NCBI GenBank assembly: GCA_028097405.1
Contig: JAOHEK010000011.1
Location: 1 to 64,000, forward strand
Source: Paracoccaceae bacterium
GTDB taxonomy: Bacteria; Pseudomonadota; Alphaproteobacteria; Rhodobacterales; Rhodobacteraceae
Direction: 5' to 3'
DNA: 64,000 nt
The notes under the pieces are model-generated. The model saw only the letters and a list, made by a program, of their open reading frames with translations, searched no databases and was not told the origin of the DNA. Both the position numbers and the translations under genes were made by a program. Positions within the stretch are counted from its first letter, which is position 1. The number at the start of each line of letters is the position of its first letter. Below are positions 1-9,904 of this stretch, piece after piece.

Positions 1-1
1 A

Positions 2-796
2 ACAGAAGCGCTTAAGAAAATTCGGCAGAATTTTTCTGGTCTTAGAATCGATGCGCCGGATGATCGAATTGGTGAGTTTGTTAGCGTTGAAACGCCATCA
101 CCAGCAACATTGAAATGGACAGGTATAGCGACACTTAAGGCCCTGAATTTCGACATTGGCGGTAAGCCGGGTGCACCGGAGATTTGGGGGCTCGTCCGCC
201 ATCATCTTGCGATGCACAGAGTGCTTTTTCTACATTTTGATGAAGCTCAAGATTTCATTTTGAACCAATCAGGCCGTGAGGCGAACAGTGTCATCAACAC
301 CATCAAAAGCTTGACCCAATGCGAACGATGGCCGGTATCGGTTGTCCTTTCAGGTAACACGGTCTTAGCAGATATCTTGGATAGTGATTTTCAACTTGGG
401 AGGCGTGTCCCGCCTGTCCACTTTGAAAACCTCTCATCGGCGGGAGATACGTCGGATGTGGCAGACATTCTGCAACAATATCTGTCTGCTGCTGATTTGG
501 GTTTTGATATGGAGAGCGGGATAGAGGAATTCATCTCGAGGCTTATCGCCGCTGCCTCAGGTCAACTTGGACTGGTCTTTGAATTTATCTTGGAAGCGAT
601 TTCTTTGGCGTTTGACGCGCAGCGACAGCAGTTGCACCTGTCTGATTTCCAACAGGTCTATCGTGACCGAACGGGATCGGTTGATGGAGCAAATCCATTC
701 ATTGCCGAAGACTATCACGGGATCAATGCCCGAGCCGTTCTTGATGGGAAGTTGACCAAGCAGACTGGTCCTAAAAAATCATGGATGGTGTCATGA
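2..796 (+). CDS. tniB: TniB/TnsC-like AAA+ transposition ATPase, 5' truncated by the window edge
   Basis: Frame is open from base 2 to the stop at 794-796. Walker B-like FLHFDEAQDF, followed directly by a TniQ gene. Confidence 0.75.
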   Translation, partial: TEALKKIRQNFSGLRIDAPDDRIGEFVSVETPSPATLKWTGIATLKALNFDIGGKPGAPEIWGLVRHHLAMHRVLFLHFDEAQDFILNQSGREANSVINTIKSLTQCERWPVSVVLSGNTVLADILDSDFQLGRRVPPVHFENLSSAGDTSDVADILQQYLSAADLGFDMESGIEEFISRLIAAASGQLGLVFEFILEAISLAFDAQRQQLHLSDFQQVYRDRTGSVDGANPFIAEDYHGINARAVLDGKLTKQTGPKKSWMVS

Positions 797-2586
797 CAAC
801 ACCCAGACTGGGTCTCACGCTCTCGATCGGCCAATATGAACCGGCGATTGCCTACGCTTCACGTCTAGCAAGACTGAATGGGTGCACCAGCCTCTGGTCG
901 TTTTGCATGTTAATGGGGATATCAGCGGTGAAGCTGGGGCAGGGAGACTCCGTTGAAATTGAGAAACTCTCTCACATTTCCGGCACCTCGATCGTGGATC
1001 TGGAACGCTTCTCGATGAAGACGGTGACAAGGGCAACTCGGAGTATTGGTGGTCAAGTGTTTCCGAACAAAGCCATTAAGATTCAAACACAGCACATCTG
1101 TCCGGCGTGCATTTTAGACCAGATCGATAATCGTGAGGCGTATTATGGCGCGTCCGACGTGTTCTGGTACTGCGATTTTGTTCGAACATGCCCAAAGCAT
1201 AACTTGTTGCTTGTACCACTCTGTGAAGATCAAACTGGTTGGTTTCCTTATGATTTTGCGGCCCGGCTTTGTCAGTCTCGTCCGGATAAGAACGCCTTGC
1301 TCAATTTAATGGTTTCAGCTCCGACAGACCTAGACCAGTTCTCAATCGCTTCCTTTTCTGGTGTCCGCCATCAGTCGTGGCTAAAGGACTGCGATGCCTA
1401 TGCTGTTTCTCGTGCAAGCGAAAAGCTTGGATGTACGATGCGAGGCCTTCGATCGGTCAAGGGGTTGTCACGCGCCCAGCTTGCATACTATTCGGATCTT
1501 GGGTTTCACGCTCTTTCAGCTGGGCCTGAAGCATTCGCGCAGGTGTTAAATGACCGTGTAAAAGATCAGGCAGGTCGTGGAGTGGGACAGACTTTTGGCA
1601 TCTTCCACATCTTCTTAAATAGCCCAACAGGTCGTGGGCTACCGCAGGTGCGGGATGTGCTTCGAACAACCATCATTGAGAATTTTTTGGTTGAACCGGG
1701 TGACACGGTGCTCGGTGAAATATGCACTCAGCGTAGATACCATTCATTGCAATCGGCAGCCGACGAAGTGGGCCTTCATCCGATTAAGGTCGCAAGTGTT
1801 TTGCGTGCTGCGGGTCTCTTGCCCAGTGAAACTAAATCAAAGCCAATGCTAATTGAAGCGGAGCGTTGCAGCTTCATGCTGCAAAAACTGTCGACGGCTG
1901 TGTTTACAAAGGATGCCATCAGATTTCTGGGAATGCCTTGGCGGCATCTGGTCAAGGTGAAGGACGCTGGCTTAATCTCACCAATAAACCCAGCCTGTGG
2001 AGGAAACTATCTGTTCTGCCAGAATGAGTTAACTAGACTACGGAACGAAATGTGCCAAAACGGTGTTGCCCTGAGCGAGACAAGCGAAGACTTGGTGCCG
2101 ATCTACAAGGCGGCCAATCAAGCAGTATGTGGCATTGCAGAAGTCGTAAAACTTCTCGTTTCGAGTGACCTCAAAAACGTAGGATTGATAAACGGGGATC
2201 ATGGTTTCGACGCCATTCGTGTAGATCCGATCGAGGTATTCAAAGCGTTGCCGTCTTACAAAGACGTGACCGCGGCCATGACGCGGGAAGAATTGCTAAC
2301 CTATTTTGGCGTATGCAAAACAACAGTGGCATTTCTCATAAGAGAAGGACATTTTGACGAATTTCGTACTCGTTGTCGAAAGTCGCGGAAAGTGCGGTCG
2401 TACATCACGAATGAAAGTGTTGGCCGGTTTTCCCAAAAGTACATCAGCCTAAGAAACTTAGCGTTACATCTTGGAGTTAACTCGACAAGATTGAGCTTTA
2501 GCTTGGAGGTCAAGGAACTTTACGAATTACCGGTTCCAGAACGATGTCGGGGACGATTTTTCAGACGCGCGGATGTTTTAGTTTAG
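781..2586 (+). CDS. tniQ: TniQ/TnsD-family transposon targeting protein (601 aa)
   Basis: TniQ-type zinc-finger pattern HICPACILD...WYCDFVRTCPKHNLLLVPLC. Overlaps the upstream TniB-like gene. Long C-terminal extension. Confidence 0.8.
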   Translation: MDGVMTTPRLGLTLSIGQYEPAIAYASRLARLNGCTSLWSFCMLMGISAVKLGQGDSVEIEKLSHISGTSIVDLERFSMKTVTRATRSIGGQVFPNKAIKIQTQHICPACILDQIDNREAYYGASDVFWYCDFVRTCPKHNLLLVPLCEDQTGWFPYDFAARLCQSRPDKNALLNLMVSAPTDLDQFSIASFSGVRHQSWLKDCDAYAVSRASEKLGCTMRGLRSVKGLSRAQLAYYSDLGFHALSAGPEAFAQVLNDRVKDQAGRGVGQTFGIFHIFLNSPTGRGLPQVRDVLRTTIIENFLVEPGDTVLGEICTQRRYHSLQSAADEVGLHPIKVASVLRAAGLLPSETKSKPMLIEAERCSFMLQKLSTAVFTKDAIRFLGMPWRHLVKVKDAGLISPINPACGGNYLFCQNELTRLRNEMCQNGVALSETSEDLVPIYKAANQAVCGIAEVVKLLVSSDLKNVGLINGDHGFDAIRVDPIEVFKALPSYKDVTAAMTREELLTYFGVCKTTVAFLIREGHFDEFRTRCRKSRKVRSYITNESVGRFSQKYISLRNLALHLGVNSTRLSFSLEVKELYELPVPERCRGRFFRRADVLV

Positions 2587-2604
2587 ATCCATTTTTAGAT
2601 TTTC

Positions 2605-2631
2605 GAGGCCGGTTTACCGGCCTCTCTTTTT
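2605..2631 (+). terminator. Rho-independent terminator after tniQ
   Basis: GAGGCCGG-TTTA-CCGGCCTC perfect stem followed by TCTTTTTG. Confidence 0.85.
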
Positions 2632-2640
2632 GTCGACGTG

Positions 2641-2809
2641 TTGCAACTTAGGTGTCAGTAAGTGGCAAGTTAAGTGTCGCCGATGAGTGGGGGATCAATA
2701 AAATAACGCTTATGTGGTACCCCAAGTTGCACATTAGATGTCATTCCAGACCGCGGTGGAACGACATATAAGGTGAATCTTATTGACGCCAAGTTGCGAG
2801 TTTTTGACA
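2641..2809. repeat. Transposon right end with four TnsB/TniA-type binding-site repeats
   Basis: Read inward on the minus strand: TGTCAAAAACTCGCAACTTGG (terminus, ends at 2809), TGACATCTAATGTGCAACTTGG, CGACACTTAACTTGCCACTTAC, TGACACCTAAGTTGCAAC. Consensus about TGACAyyTAAsTTGCAACTTgg with a TGTCA terminus. Confidence 0.7.
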
Positions 2810-2966
2810 CCCAACCTGAGACTTTTGTGTAAAACCTTACTGGATGCTCGTTTGCTTCCTTAGGTTTTACCCAGACCAAGTATGCTCAGGCAAGGGGAGC
2901 AAGCAACCTCAATATCAGGCTGAGAACGAGCCCTGCAATAACGCGCTGTATATAAGGCTTTTCAAC

Positions 2967-3827
2967 CTATGCGCCCATAATGCTCAAAGCGTCCAAAACA
3001 TGCGTTGAAATGGCCTGAGCGTCTTCTTCGTGGGCGAGATGCCCCAGTTTGGGGCACATGACCACGTTTGCATTTGGTAAGTTACAGGCCGCCTTGCGCG
3101 ATGTCGCCGACGGTACGGCTTTGTCCATGGCGGAGGCGATCAGTGTGGTAGGAGTGGTGATCTGTGCCAAACGCGCAAGCAGGGGGTCCAACTGCCATTG
3201 CGCCATCATTTGAAGCGTAGAGTGGACGTGGTCGCGTGACGCGATCAGCCTGCGGTACAGGGCAATATCGGCGGCGGGCAGCGTGGATCCCGTACCCTTG
3301 ATGATGCGTGCGACAGCGTTGCCTTGTGACGCGGTTGCACTGAAGAACGATGCGGTCATCGGCAAGGCAGCGATTGTCTTGGCCAGAACGGGAAAAAGGA
3401 CGCCCGCGACCCCGTCAAAATTGCCTAACGCCGCGTTAATACCAATGACGTGTTCGACTGGGCGCAATTCCGACATCCGTAGAGCGATGGCGGCGCCTGC
3501 GGAATGCCCGATGATCGCTTTGGGGTGAAGGTCCTCGGCTTGGCATAGTGCCGTAAGATCTTCTGCCATTGCATCCAAGCCGCAGCGCCGTTGCGCGCCC
3601 AATTGACTAAACCCTTGACCGGGCAGATCGATCGCGATGACGCGGTGCGCCTTGACGAGATAGGGGATCAGGTGTTGCCAGCTATGTGTTGCACCGCCCG
3701 CGCCGTGGATCAGAAGTAAGAGCGGCCCTGTGCCAAGGTCTTGAACATGCCACTTGTGGGGTTTGCACAGGACAAAACGGGAGTGTTGTGTCAGGGGCCA
3801 AGTGGCGTGATCGTGGGCCCAATCCAA
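2967..3827 (-). CDS. bchO: Magnesium chelatase-associated alpha/beta hydrolase BchO
   Basis: Alpha/beta hydrolase motifs (LLIHGAGGATHSW, GHSAGAAIA); adjacent to bchD/bchI. Confidence 0.9.
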   Translation of the reverse strand: MDWAHDHATWPLTQHSRFVLCKPHKWHVQDLGTGPLLLLIHGAGGATHSWQHLIPYLVKAHRVIAIDLPGQGFSQLGAQRRCGLDAMAEDLTALCQAEDLHPKAIIGHSAGAAIALRMSELRPVEHVIGINAALGNFDGVAGVLFPVLAKTIAALPMTASFFSATASQGNAVARIIKGTGSTLPAADIALYRRLIASRDHVHSTLQMMAQWQLDPLLARLAQITTPTTLIASAMDKAVPSATSRKAACNLPNANVVMCPKLGHLAHEEDAQAISTHVLDALSIMGA

Positions 3828-3830
3828 GGG

Positions 3831-5480
3831 TCAGTCTGCCAAGGAGGACGTGATCGCAGCGGACACGCGCTGCGCGTCTGCACGAGGCAGGGGGATGTAA
3901 GTGGCACGCATCGTCTTCGCCAATTGTTGTAATGCTCTTTCGGGCCGTGTTGTGGTGTCGATCACAAGGGCTTCGATATGGTTGGCCAGAATTCTCGCGG
4001 CGGCAGTCTGTGCGTCTTTGGCTGCCAAGACGCGATCAGCGGTGCCGTCCTTGGCAATGTTGGCGCGGCCGTCGGTCAGCAGCACAATCGTCGGCGTCAG
4101 GCCCTTTTGGGCAGCGGTTTGTGCCAACGCCATTGCTGCGGATAGGCCCGAAGCAAGCGGTGTCCCACCGCCGCCCGGCAATGCTGCAAGGCGCTTTTTG
4201 GTTTGGACCAAAGATCGCGTAGGCGGTAACAGAACTTCGGCCTCGGTGCCACGAAACGAAATCAGGGCAACATGATCGCGGCGTGCGTAGGCGTCTGATA
4301 GCAGAAGCTCAACCGCGCCCTTCGCCTCTGCAAGGCGGGCCATTGCGGCAGATCCTGATGCGTCAACTGTGAAGATAAGCAGACGGTCTGACATGCTTTC
4401 ATGACGTTTGTGGCGCAGGTCTGACTGGCGGAAAATGGGACTTGTTCGCGTAGGATCTGCGTTTTTACGCATTGTTTGCCACGGGATCGCAGCGCGTAAA
4501 GTCGCGACAAGGTCGACACGGGCCGCGTTTGCGCGTGCGCCTTGGCGAGCGGGGAGGGGGCGACCGCGCCGATTGCCGGTGCGTTTGGCACCAGACCCAT
4601 TGCCGGTGGCACGTTTGGTAGCGCCAGCGTTCAAACTGGCTAGGATATTGGCGGGCAAGGCGGCCTTGACTGCGTTCAGCAAGATGTCCTTGGGGATAGA
4701 TTGGAGGTCTTGTGACAGTGCGTCGTCTTGTTTCGGCTCCTCGGATGGGGGACTGTCTGGCTCTTGGTGTTGTGGCAACTGGGTCGCGCGGTGCGCATAG
4801 ACGAGGGCCGCAGCGGTTGTCAGGTCCTCTGCCGCGACCGTGGCGCGGCCGTGCAAGGCTGCGTGGGTCTTTGCTGCGCAAAGCGCAAAGGACGGCGCAC
4901 GCATGCTTGAAATCCCGAGACTGACGGCGAGAACAACCAGTTCTTCAAGAGTATTGTCAAGAATTGCAACGTGACGCGCGGCGCGGCGCAGCTTCGGCAA
5001 ATTTGTAGGCAAAACGAAAGGTGCAATATCTGCCAATGCAACGCCGTCGAGCATCACATGGAAGGCCACGCGGTCAGACAGGGCGACCGGCACAGTTTGT
5101 GTGTCCTCAGACCCTTCATCAAGGGCAAGAACTGCATGACTATGGCCTGCATCAAGTGCTTGGGCGATGCGGGCTGAAATCGATGGGTCGAGCCGTTCGG
5201 CCATCGGAAGGACAAACATGGACGGCGGACGATCCAGCAATCCCTTTTGGATCACCAATGCCCCACCGTTGAGGGTGGCAGATAGATCAATATCGCCATC
5301 AAGAACTTGGGCCGTCATATGCGGGTGCAGTTTGACGGACGGGATCGGCAAAGCATCTGCTGCGGCCATCAATGCGTCACGCGCGGGGCTGACGCGAGCC
5401 CGCACGACGATGCCGCCTAGGCTTTGGGGATCAATTGCCAGCAGATTGAGCGCGAGGGTGGCGCGTTCCCACGGGGTCAT
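3831..5480 (-). CDS. bchD: Magnesium chelatase subunit D
   Basis: VWA/MIDAS-like TVDASGSAAMARL, acidic/proline linker; next to bchI. Confidence 0.95.
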   Translation of the reverse strand: MTPWERATLALNLLAIDPQSLGGIVVRARVSPARDALMAAADALPIPSVKLHPHMTAQVLDGDIDLSATLNGGALVIQKGLLDRPPSMFVLPMAERLDPSISARIAQALDAGHSHAVLALDEGSEDTQTVPVALSDRVAFHVMLDGVALADIAPFVLPTNLPKLRRAARHVAILDNTLEELVVLAVSLGISSMRAPSFALCAAKTHAALHGRATVAAEDLTTAAALVYAHRATQLPQHQEPDSPPSEEPKQDDALSQDLQSIPKDILLNAVKAALPANILASLNAGATKRATGNGSGAKRTGNRRGRPLPARQGARANAARVDLVATLRAAIPWQTMRKNADPTRTSPIFRQSDLRHKRHESMSDRLLIFTVDASGSAAMARLAEAKGAVELLLSDAYARRDHVALISFRGTEAEVLLPPTRSLVQTKKRLAALPGGGGTPLASGLSAAMALAQTAAQKGLTPTIVLLTDGRANIAKDGTADRVLAAKDAQTAAARILANHIEALVIDTTTRPERALQQLAKTMRATYIPLPRADAQRVSAAITSSLAD

Positions 5481-5482
5481 GA

Positions 5483-6490
5483 TCAGGCGCCCAATGTCTC
5501 TTGTACGATGCGGTCCACGCGTGCGCCTGATCCGGCTTCGTCCAAGGGATCACGCCGGAGGCGGTGCCGTAGGGCAAGTGCTGCTGTAGCGCGGATGTGT
5601 GACGTGGTTAACACCGTATCGTCGCGGAAGGCCGCATAGGCGCGTGCGGCCTTGAGTAGGGTCAATTCACCGCGCAATCCATCGGACCCAAGGTTGATGC
5701 AAAGCTCTGCCACGACATGGAGCGCACTGTCCGGCGTCTTAAGGTCACGGAGCGATTGACGGGCGGTGACAATGCGGTCGCGTAAGGCGGCGTCTTCGGC
5801 CTGCCAGCGCAACATGAAGGCGCTGTGATCGTTCTCATAGGTGTCGCGCCGTTTGATAACTGTGACGCGATCTTCGATATTGGTGGGCGAGACCACGTCG
5901 ACGGACAGACCAAACCGATCTAGCAATTGCGGGCGCAATTCGCCCTCTTCTGGGTTGCCAGAACCGACTAGCACGAAACGTGCGGCGTGACGGATCGAAA
6001 GGCCTTCGCGTTCGACAACGTTTTCACCTGATTGCGCCACATCGAGCAACAGATCGACGATGTGATCTTCGAGCAGGTTCACCTCGTCAATGTAGAGGTA
6101 GCCGCGGTTCGCTTGGGCAAACAGACCCGGCTGAAACGCTTTTTCGCCCTTTGTGAGGGCCTTTTCGATATCGAGCGCGCCTGTCACACGGTCTTCCGAT
6201 GCGCCGAGCGGCAAATCGATGACCGGCGTAGGAACGTCTACTTTGATGATATCGGTGACTTGCGCCCAGTCAGGGCAATCCTCAGGTTGTGCGCTGTTCA
6301 CAGGGCAGGATTTCACGACGCTGATCGGCGGCAGTAACCCTGCAAGCGCCCGCACAGCGGTCGATTTTCCAGTCCCTCGTTCGCCAAAGACCAAGACGCC
6401 ACCGATGGATGGGTCAATCGCGGTCAGGATCATGGCCTGTTTCATCTCCTCTTGGCCAACGATGGCGGAGAATGGGAATGGATGCTTCAT
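5483..6490 (-). CDS. bchI: Magnesium chelatase ATPase subunit I
   Basis: AAA+ ATPase: FPFSAIVGQEEMKQAM, VFGERGTGKSTAVRAL, LYIDEVNLL. Start placed at MKHPFPF rather than the longer ORF start. Confidence 0.95.
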   Translation of the reverse strand: MKHPFPFSAIVGQEEMKQAMILTAIDPSIGGVLVFGERGTGKSTAVRALAGLLPPISVVKSCPVNSAQPEDCPDWAQVTDIIKVDVPTPVIDLPLGASEDRVTGALDIEKALTKGEKAFQPGLFAQANRGYLYIDEVNLLEDHIVDLLLDVAQSGENVVEREGLSIRHAARFVLVGSGNPEEGELRPQLLDRFGLSVDVVSPTNIEDRVTVIKRRDTYENDHSAFMLRWQAEDAALRDRIVTARQSLRDLKTPDSALHVVAELCINLGSDGLRGELTLLKAARAYAAFRDDTVLTTSHIRATAALALRHRLRRDPLDEAGSGARVDRIVQETLGA

Positions 6491-7188
6491 GCGGTGTCCA
6501 ATTGTTGTAGTGGCGAGGTTCCGCCCCACGTGCCGGTATCAGACAGAAGGGCAAAGCGGGCATAGAGTTCTTCGTTGAACCAGCCGTCTGCCCTGACTGC
6601 TTTGATCGCGTCAGCATGCGGGCCGGTTCGGGCGAAATTATGCATCGTGGCGGCGTCAGGCCAGATAGAGAAGGTGACTTGGTGCAGCCAAGGAATTTCG
6701 CCGATACCAATTTTGAAGATAACGTTTGGGTCGCGACCAATAACGGCGGAAATGTTTGGGACGCGGCGCCAGAATTTGGTCAAGATGCTCGGCTTGATCG
6801 TTGCACGGGTGATGGCGGCAAGTGGGCCAGTCGTGTCTTGTTTTGAGGCAGTAAAGGGGGTTTGCCCTGACCATGCTCCGCGCACGGTGTCGGTGGCCAT
6901 AAGGACAGTCCAGGTTTCCGCAGCTTGTGCGCGATACCGCTGGAAGATCTGGGTGTCTTGGGCCGCTTTTGCTGATTTGGCATCGGGCCATGTTGCAAGC
7001 ACTGCGTAGACGGCGGTGTTTGGGATGGGGGTGAAACCTTCGCCGGAGCCAGACCCGCAGAGTTTCCAAAAACCGATATGTGGGATGCGCGAAAGGGGAC
7101 CGCGTGCGCGGCCCATCATCGAAAAAGCCCAAAGCCGGGACCGCAATGACCCAAACCGGAAGAAACTAAGACTGACGACCTGCGTCAT
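6487..7188 (-). CDS. crtA: Spheroidene monooxygenase CrtA
   Basis: MTQVVSLSFFRF...KLCGSGSGEGFTPIPNTAVYAVLATWP typical of CrtA. Start placed at MTQVV. 4-bp overlap with bchI. Confidence 0.92.
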   Translation of the reverse strand: MTQVVSLSFFRFGSLRSRLWAFSMMGRARGPLSRIPHIGFWKLCGSGSGEGFTPIPNTAVYAVLATWPDAKSAKAAQDTQIFQRYRAQAAETWTVLMATDTVRGAWSGQTPFTASKQDTTGPLAAITRATIKPSILTKFWRRVPNISAVIGRDPNVIFKIGIGEIPWLHQVTFSIWPDAATMHNFARTGPHADAIKAVRADGWFNEELYARFALLSDTGTWGGTSPLQQLDTA

Positions 7189-7208
7189 TGTTGGATTACT
7201 CCCCAATG

Positions 7209-7226
7209 TGTAAATCTACACTGACA
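7209..7226. promoter_or_regulatory. PpsR/CrtJ-type palindrome TGT-N12-ACA (crtA side)
   Basis: TGTAAATCTACACTGACA in the crtA/crtI divergent region. Confidence 0.75.
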
Positions 7227-7264
7227 CATATTGCTTGCATTGGGAAGGGATGCTGAATTAGAAT

Positions 7265-7282
7265 TGTAAGGTAAAGTTTACA
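7265..7282. promoter_or_regulatory. PpsR/CrtJ-type palindrome TGT-N12-ACA (crtI side)
   Basis: TGTAAGGTAAAGTTTACA immediately upstream of crtI. Confidence 0.8.
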
Positions 7283-7286
7283 TATT

Positions 7287-8852
7287 TTGAATCGGGTGGC
7301 TATGACAAATCCTTCAGTGGACAACTCTGTACCGAACAATCGCGCGATTGTCATTGGCGCGGGCCTTGGCGGGTTGGCGGCGGCGATGCGGCTGGGGGCA
7401 AAGGGGTACACAGTCACTGTGTTGGACAAGCTGGATCGGGCTGGTGGGCGCGGATCGTCGATCACTCAAGACGGTCACCGCTTTGATCTGGGCCCGACGA
7501 TTGTGACGGTGCCGCATGTGTTTGAAAAGCTGTGGGCCGATTGTGGCTACGACTTTCACCGGGCTGTCGATCTGCGCCCGCTTGAACCGTTCTATGAGGT
7601 TCGCTGGCCAGATGGATCAACCTTCGCGGCCAGTTCTGAAGATGATAAGATGGTGGCCGAAGTTGCGCGGCTCAGCCCAACCGATGTGGCCGGCTTCAAG
7701 CGGTTCTTGACGGACGCCGAGGCGCGGTATGTTGTGGGTTTTGACGGCATGGTGGCCAAGCCGATGCACCGCTTATGGGAAACCATCAAGGTTTTGCCGA
7801 AGTTTGTGCAGCTTCGTGCGGATCGGTCGATCTACGGATTGGCGGCGGCGCGGGTTAAGGACGAACGCTTGCGCATGGCGCTGTCGTTCCATCCGCTGTT
7901 CATAGGTGGCGACCCAATGCACGTGACGTCGATCTATGCGCTGGTGGCGCATCTCGAAAAAACTTACGGCGTCCATTACGCCATGGGCGGGGTGCAGGCG
8001 ATTGCCGATGCCATGGCGGATGTGGTGCGCAGCCAAGGTGGTGTGATAAAACACGACACCGTTGCCGATGAAATTATCGTAGAGGGTGGTGCGGCCAAGG
8101 CCGTTCGTCTTGACAATGGTGAAGAGCTGGAAGCGCCCTTGATCGTCAGCAATGCGGATGCGGGTCATACCTACGACCATCTTTTGCGCAATCATCGGAA
8201 ACGACGTTGGACGCCTGCGAAGATAGGGCGCAAGCAGTGGTCCATGGGGCTGTATGTTTGGTACTTTGGCACTAATGGCACCGCTGGGAAATGGGCTGAT
8301 GTCGGGCATCATACGATCATCAATGGGCCGCGCTACAACGGATTGCTGCGCGATATTTTCATGAAGGGCAAACTGTCGGATGACATGAGCCTTTACGTGC
8401 ACAGGCCTAGCGTCACTGATCCGACAGCTGCGCCGAAAGGGGACGATACATTCTACGTTTTGTCACCCGTGCCGCATTTGGGCTGGGACACCGCGGTTGA
8501 TTGGAAAACCGAAGAACCAATCTACCGCGCCAAGGTTGCAGCAGAGATCGCAAAGATCATGCCAGGGTTTCAGGATGATATCGTGACAGAGACTGTGTTC
8601 ACGCCAGAGACATTCCGCGACAGGTATCTAAGCCCGCATGGCTGTGGTTTTTCTCTAGAGCCACGCATTTTGCAAAGCGCGTGGTTTCGTCCGCACAACG
8701 TAAGCGAAGAAGCCCGTGGGCTTTATCTGGTGGGTGCTGGCACACATCCGGGGGCTGGGCTGCCGGGGGTTGTATCCAGCGCTGAGGTGCTTGCGAAGCT
8801 GGTGCCCGACATGCCCGCGATGACAATGACAACACGGTTGGCTGCAGAATGA
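7287..8852 (+). CDS. crtI: Phytoene desaturase CrtI
   Basis: FAD-binding AIVIGAGLGGLAAAMRLGAKGYTVTVLDKLDRAGGRG and C-terminal GLYLVGAGTHPGAGLPGVVSSAEV. Confidence 0.95.
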   Translation: MNRVAMTNPSVDNSVPNNRAIVIGAGLGGLAAAMRLGAKGYTVTVLDKLDRAGGRGSSITQDGHRFDLGPTIVTVPHVFEKLWADCGYDFHRAVDLRPLEPFYEVRWPDGSTFAASSEDDKMVAEVARLSPTDVAGFKRFLTDAEARYVVGFDGMVAKPMHRLWETIKVLPKFVQLRADRSIYGLAAARVKDERLRMALSFHPLFIGGDPMHVTSIYALVAHLEKTYGVHYAMGGVQAIADAMADVVRSQGGVIKHDTVADEIIVEGGAAKAVRLDNGEELEAPLIVSNADAGHTYDHLLRNHRKRRWTPAKIGRKQWSMGLYVWYFGTNGTAGKWADVGHHTIINGPRYNGLLRDIFMKGKLSDDMSLYVHRPSVTDPTAAPKGDDTFYVLSPVPHLGWDTAVDWKTEEPIYRAKVAAEIAKIMPGFQDDIVTETVFTPETFRDRYLSPHGCGFSLEPRILQSAWFRPHNVSEEARGLYLVGAGTHPGAGLPGVVSSAEVLAKLVPDMPAMTMTTRLAAE

Positions 8853-9883
8853 TTGAACCCACAGACCTCGCGCATTGCCGCGATGTGATCCGCACGGGGT
8901 CGTTATCCTTTCACGCCGCATCCAAGCTTTTACCCACATCGGTGCGTGACCCGGCGCTGGCGCTTTATGCATTTTGTAGGCTGGCAGATGATGAAGTGGA
9001 CGAAGGCGACAACAAGGCACGCGCGGTGCTGGGCCTGCAAGAGCGATTAGAGCTGGCCTATGCGGGTCGCCCAAAGAACGCGCCCGAAGATCGGGCCTTT
9101 ACTGCGGTGGTTGAGGGATTTGAAATGCCCCGCGCCTTGCCCGATGCTTTGTTGGAAGGCTTGGCGTGGGATGCGGTAGAGCGGCGTTATGAGACGTTGT
9201 CGGACTTGCGCAGTTATGGCGCACGTGTGGCCTCTGCTGTGGGGGCGATGATGTGCGTTTTGATGCGTGTGCGCGATGCAGACGCGCTTGCTCGTGCCTG
9301 CGATTTGGGTGTGGCGATGCAATTGACCAATATAGCACGTGACGTGGGCGAGGATGCCCGTGCGGGGCGCATCTATTTACCACTGGACTGGTTGCAAGAG
9401 GCTGGGATGGATACGGAGGCTTTCCTTCATGATCCGGAAGCCACGCCAGAGGTGCAACGCATGGTCAAACGGTTGCTGTCCGAAGCACGTGGCTTGTATG
9501 TCCGCTCCGAGGCGGGGATTGGGGCGCTTCCGGTGCAAGCGCGTACAGGAATTTTTGCGGCGCGGTACATCTATGCGGCCATCGGTGCGGCTGTGGCGCG
9601 GCAAGGCTTTGATTCAATCAATCACCGTGGCCGGACCTCTGGCCGTCGTAAGGTTGCTTTGATCGGAAAGTCTGTTGTGCGGGCCTGTGGCAGCGTCGTG
9701 CTGCCGCAGTCACCAATCCTGTTTGCTCAGCCCTTGAACGAAGCGCGTTTCCTAGTCGACGCCGTGGCCAAAACAGTACCCCAAGCGCAAAGCGGGCGCA
9801 CAAGTTCGGTGCTGAACATGATGGCGGAATTGAAAGCGCGAGAGAGGAACGCGACCCAATCAAGCGGGGTGGCGGCCGAGTAG
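8849..9883 (+). CDS. crtB: 15-cis-phytoene synthase CrtB
   Basis: YAFCRLADDEVDE and AMQLTNIARDVGEDARAGRIYLP squalene/phytoene synthase motifs; ATGA overlap with crtI. Confidence 0.95.
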   Translation: MIEPTDLAHCRDVIRTGSLSFHAASKLLPTSVRDPALALYAFCRLADDEVDEGDNKARAVLGLQERLELAYAGRPKNAPEDRAFTAVVEGFEMPRALPDALLEGLAWDAVERRYETLSDLRSYGARVASAVGAMMCVLMRVRDADALARACDLGVAMQLTNIARDVGEDARAGRIYLPLDWLQEAGMDTEAFLHDPEATPEVQRMVKRLLSEARGLYVRSEAGIGALPVQARTGIFAARYIYAAIGAAVARQGFDSINHRGRTSGRRKVALIGKSVVRACGSVVLPQSPILFAQPLNEARFLVDAVAKTVPQAQSGRTSSVLNMMAELKARERNATQSSGVAAE

Positions 9884-9904
9884 TGACTGCCGTATATCAC
9901 CCTT

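Noticed and set aside
2829-2870. GTAAAACCTTA...TAGGTTTTAC inverted repeat outside the transposon end
   Set aside because: Imperfect, no clear role. Considered as an attachment site or tRNA remnant but no supporting structure was found.
2670-2879. 69-aa minus-strand ORF MVWVKPKEANEHPV...
   Set aside because: Its sequence is a translation of the transposon terminal repeats and flank, not a plausible protein.
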